From positions 1 through 6,957 of the forward strand of contig CAZZIQ010000053.1 of assembly GCA_964654355.1 (NCBI GenBank): a stretch of 6,957 nucleotides of DNA, read 5' to 3'. This DNA comes from CAZZIQ01 sp964654355. GTDB lineage: Bacteria > Pseudomonadota > Gammaproteobacteria > GCF-002020875. A model generated the notes under the pieces. That model searched no databases, was not told the origin of the DNA, and saw nothing but the letters and a program-made list of their open reading frames with translations. Of the stretch, positions 5,535 to 6,957 are shown in pieces (the stretch's first letter is position 1; each line of letters opens with the position of its first letter). Made by a program: the position numbers and the translations under genes.

Positions 5535-6957
5535 TTGTCTGACGCACTCAAACGGATTCATCCGCTCTCTAGTCAGCTTGCCGATCAGATCGCCGCGGGT
5601 GAGGTGATTGAGCGTCCCGCTTCGGTGGTCAAAGAGCTGGTCGAGAATAGTTTGGATGCTGGTGCGACCCGGATTGAAGTTGACATTGAAGGTGGTGGGG
5701 TGCAACGCATCCGTGTGGTCGACAACGGCGCGGGCATTCATGCCGAAGATTTGGCATTGGCGTTGCAGCGTCATGCCACCAGCAAGATCGCTTCGGTGCA
5801 GGACTTGATGCAGGTGCAAAGTCTTGGTTTTCGTGGTGAGGCCTTACCCAGTATTGCCTCGGTCTCACGACTCGAGATGACTTCACGTGCGCAGGATGCA
5901 GACCATGCTTGGCGTTTGCGCGGTGAAGAGGGTGCACGTGCGGAACCGGCCGCACATCCGCTCGGAACGCGCATTGAAATTCGGGATTTGTTTTATGCCG
6001 TGCCGGCACGACGCAAGTTCTTGCGCACCGAACGCACCGAGTTCTCGCACATTGAGGAGCATCTACGTCGGCTTGCCTTGTCGCATCCAGAGGTGGCGTT
6101 TCGGTTGACCAACAATGGGCGTGAGGTTTGGGATTTGTCTGCGGTGCAAGATGAAGCAGGGCAGCAAATGCGTTTGCGCAGTTTGTTGGGTGCACCCTTT
6201 GCGCAAGCGGTGTGGTCGCTCGATACCCAGCGTGACGATTTGTTTTTGCATGGATGGATCGCGGCGCCGACCTATGCTCGCGCGCAAGCGGATCAACAAT
6301 ACTTTTTTGTGAATGGTCGGGTTGTGCGTGATCGCGTTGTCGCGCATGCGGTGCGTCAGGCTTATCGCGATGTGCTCTATCACGGGCGTCATCCTGCCTT
6401 TGTGTTGTTTCTGCAAGTGCCTGCCGATGCAGTCGATGTCAACGTGCATCCGGCGAAGCACGAAGTGCGTTTTCGCGAGCAGCGTCGCATCCATGATTTT
6501 CTCTTCAGCGCGTTGCATCACGCCATCGCGGAGCAGCGACCTGCGTCGAGTTCGTCCGAGTCGGCCGCCATCTTCTCGGGAAGGTCATCGGCATCGTCTG
6601 GTGCGACTTCTGCCGTCACGGCCGCTTCATCCTCCCTGCAAACCCCACCACTCAACACCCAAGTGCGCATGCCGGGTTTGGTGTCCGCAAGTCTGCAGGT
6701 GCAAGAGCCACGCGCGGCATACGAATCAGCAGCTGAATCTGCACCTGCACAAAATGACTTGCCGCTGGGGCACGCCTTGGCGCAACTGCAGGGCATCTAC
6801 ATTCTTGCCGAGAATGCACACGGACTCGTGTTGGTCGATATGCATGCGGCGCATGAGCGCATTACCTACGAGCGGTTAAAGGTGCAGATGGATGCGCAGG
6901 GCGTGCGGCGTCAGCCTTTGTTGGTGCCGATCACCGTGGCCGTCAGTCGCAGTGAGG
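5535..6957 (+). CDS. mutL: DNA mismatch repair protein MutL, N-terminal 474 codons (3' end outside window)
   Basis: MutL couples mismatch recognition by MutS to strand incision. The GHKL ATPase blocks are present: ELVENSLDAG (E34-G43; E34 and N38), DNGAGI (63-68), TSKI (82-85), GFRGEAL (98-104), and the transducer-domain NVHPAKHEVRF (303-313) with K308. A Ser/Ala/Thr-rich linker covers about 336-405. The C-terminal domain begins at QLQGIYIL (417-424) and contains DMHAAHERITYE (435-446), the DxHA(x)2E(x)4E metal-binding motif of nicking MutL proteins. E. coli MutL, which uses MutH, lacks this. The frame is open to the right edge. Start: no ATG precedes the conserved IHPLSSQLADQIAAGEV. The TTG at 5535, six bases after the amidase stop TAG and in the same frame, is the only reasonable start, and no good ribosome site precedes it, so translation probably depends on the amidase gene. 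Confidence 0.96.
   Translation, partial: MSDALKRIHPLSSQLADQIAAGEVIERPASVVKELVENSLDAGATRIEVDIEGGGVQRIRVVDNGAGIHAEDLALALQRHATSKIASVQDLMQVQSLGFRGEALPSIASVSRLEMTSRAQDADHAWRLRGEEGARAEPAAHPLGTRIEIRDLFYAVPARRKFLRTERTEFSHIEEHLRRLALSHPEVAFRLTNNGREVWDLSAVQDEAGQQMRLRSLLGAPFAQAVWSLDTQRDDLFLHGWIAAPTYARAQADQQYFFVNGRVVRDRVVAHAVRQAYRDVLYHGRHPAFVLFLQVPADAVDVNVHPAKHEVRFREQRRIHDFLFSALHHAIAEQRPASSSSESAAIFSGRSSASSGATSAVTAASSSLQTPPLNTQVRMPGLVSASLQVQEPRAAYESAAESAPAQNDLPLGHALAQLQGIYILAENAHGLVLVDMHAAHERITYERLKVQMDAQGVRRQPLLVPITVAVSRSE

Noticed and set aside
6313..6879. 188-codon plus-strand frame inside mutL
   Set aside because: Out of frame with MutL, whose conserved motifs continue through this stretch; the translation is rich in Cys, Arg and Ser as shadow frames often are.

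Overview
The window reads as chromosome of a gammaproteobacterium with fairly G+C-rich core genes. The gene order uvrC-pgsA-tRNA-Gly-tRNA-Cys is the one known from enterobacteria (uvrC-pgsA-glyW-cysT-leuZ), and queG/tsaE/amidase/mutL is a variant of the E. coli queG/nnr-tsaE-amiB-mutL cluster. MutL carries a nicking-endonuclease-type motif, which points to a lineage without MutH, for example a relative of the Xanthomonadales or pseudomonads. That placement is inference only.

Layout. Positions 1-845 hold the 3' part of uvrC, followed by pgsA (892-1473). A near-consensus promoter (1500-1527) then drives tRNA-Gly(GCC) (1540-1615) and tRNA-Cys(GCA) (1666-1739), with one hairpin between the two tRNAs and a strong terminator after them. 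From about 1780 to 2720 lies an A+T-richer pocket. It contains a two-segment membrane protein of unknown function, a tRNA-Ser(CGA) on the minus strand with its own promoter, and a 62-residue helical protein. The 3' end of the membrane-protein gene runs into the antisense of the tRNA-Ser 3' end. Next come queG on the minus strand (2720-3823) and, diverging from it, tsaE, a Tat-exported amiC-type amidase and the 5' two-thirds of mutL. tsaE and the amidase overlap at ATGA; mutL starts at a TTG six bases after the amidase stop and in the same frame.

How the genes relate. uvrC (nucleotide excision repair) and mutL (mismatch repair) maintain the genome. pgsA makes the phosphatidylglycerol precursor. 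QueG (queuosine) and TsaE (t6A) modify anticodon loops, so tRNA modification genes and tRNA genes sit close together. The amidase splits septal peptidoglycan. The core genes are ordinary housekeeping genes. The parts that deserve a second look are the pocket between the tRNA-Cys terminator and queG, the hairpin between the two tRNAs, and the in-frame amidase/mutL junction. I did not find a clear new multi-gene system.
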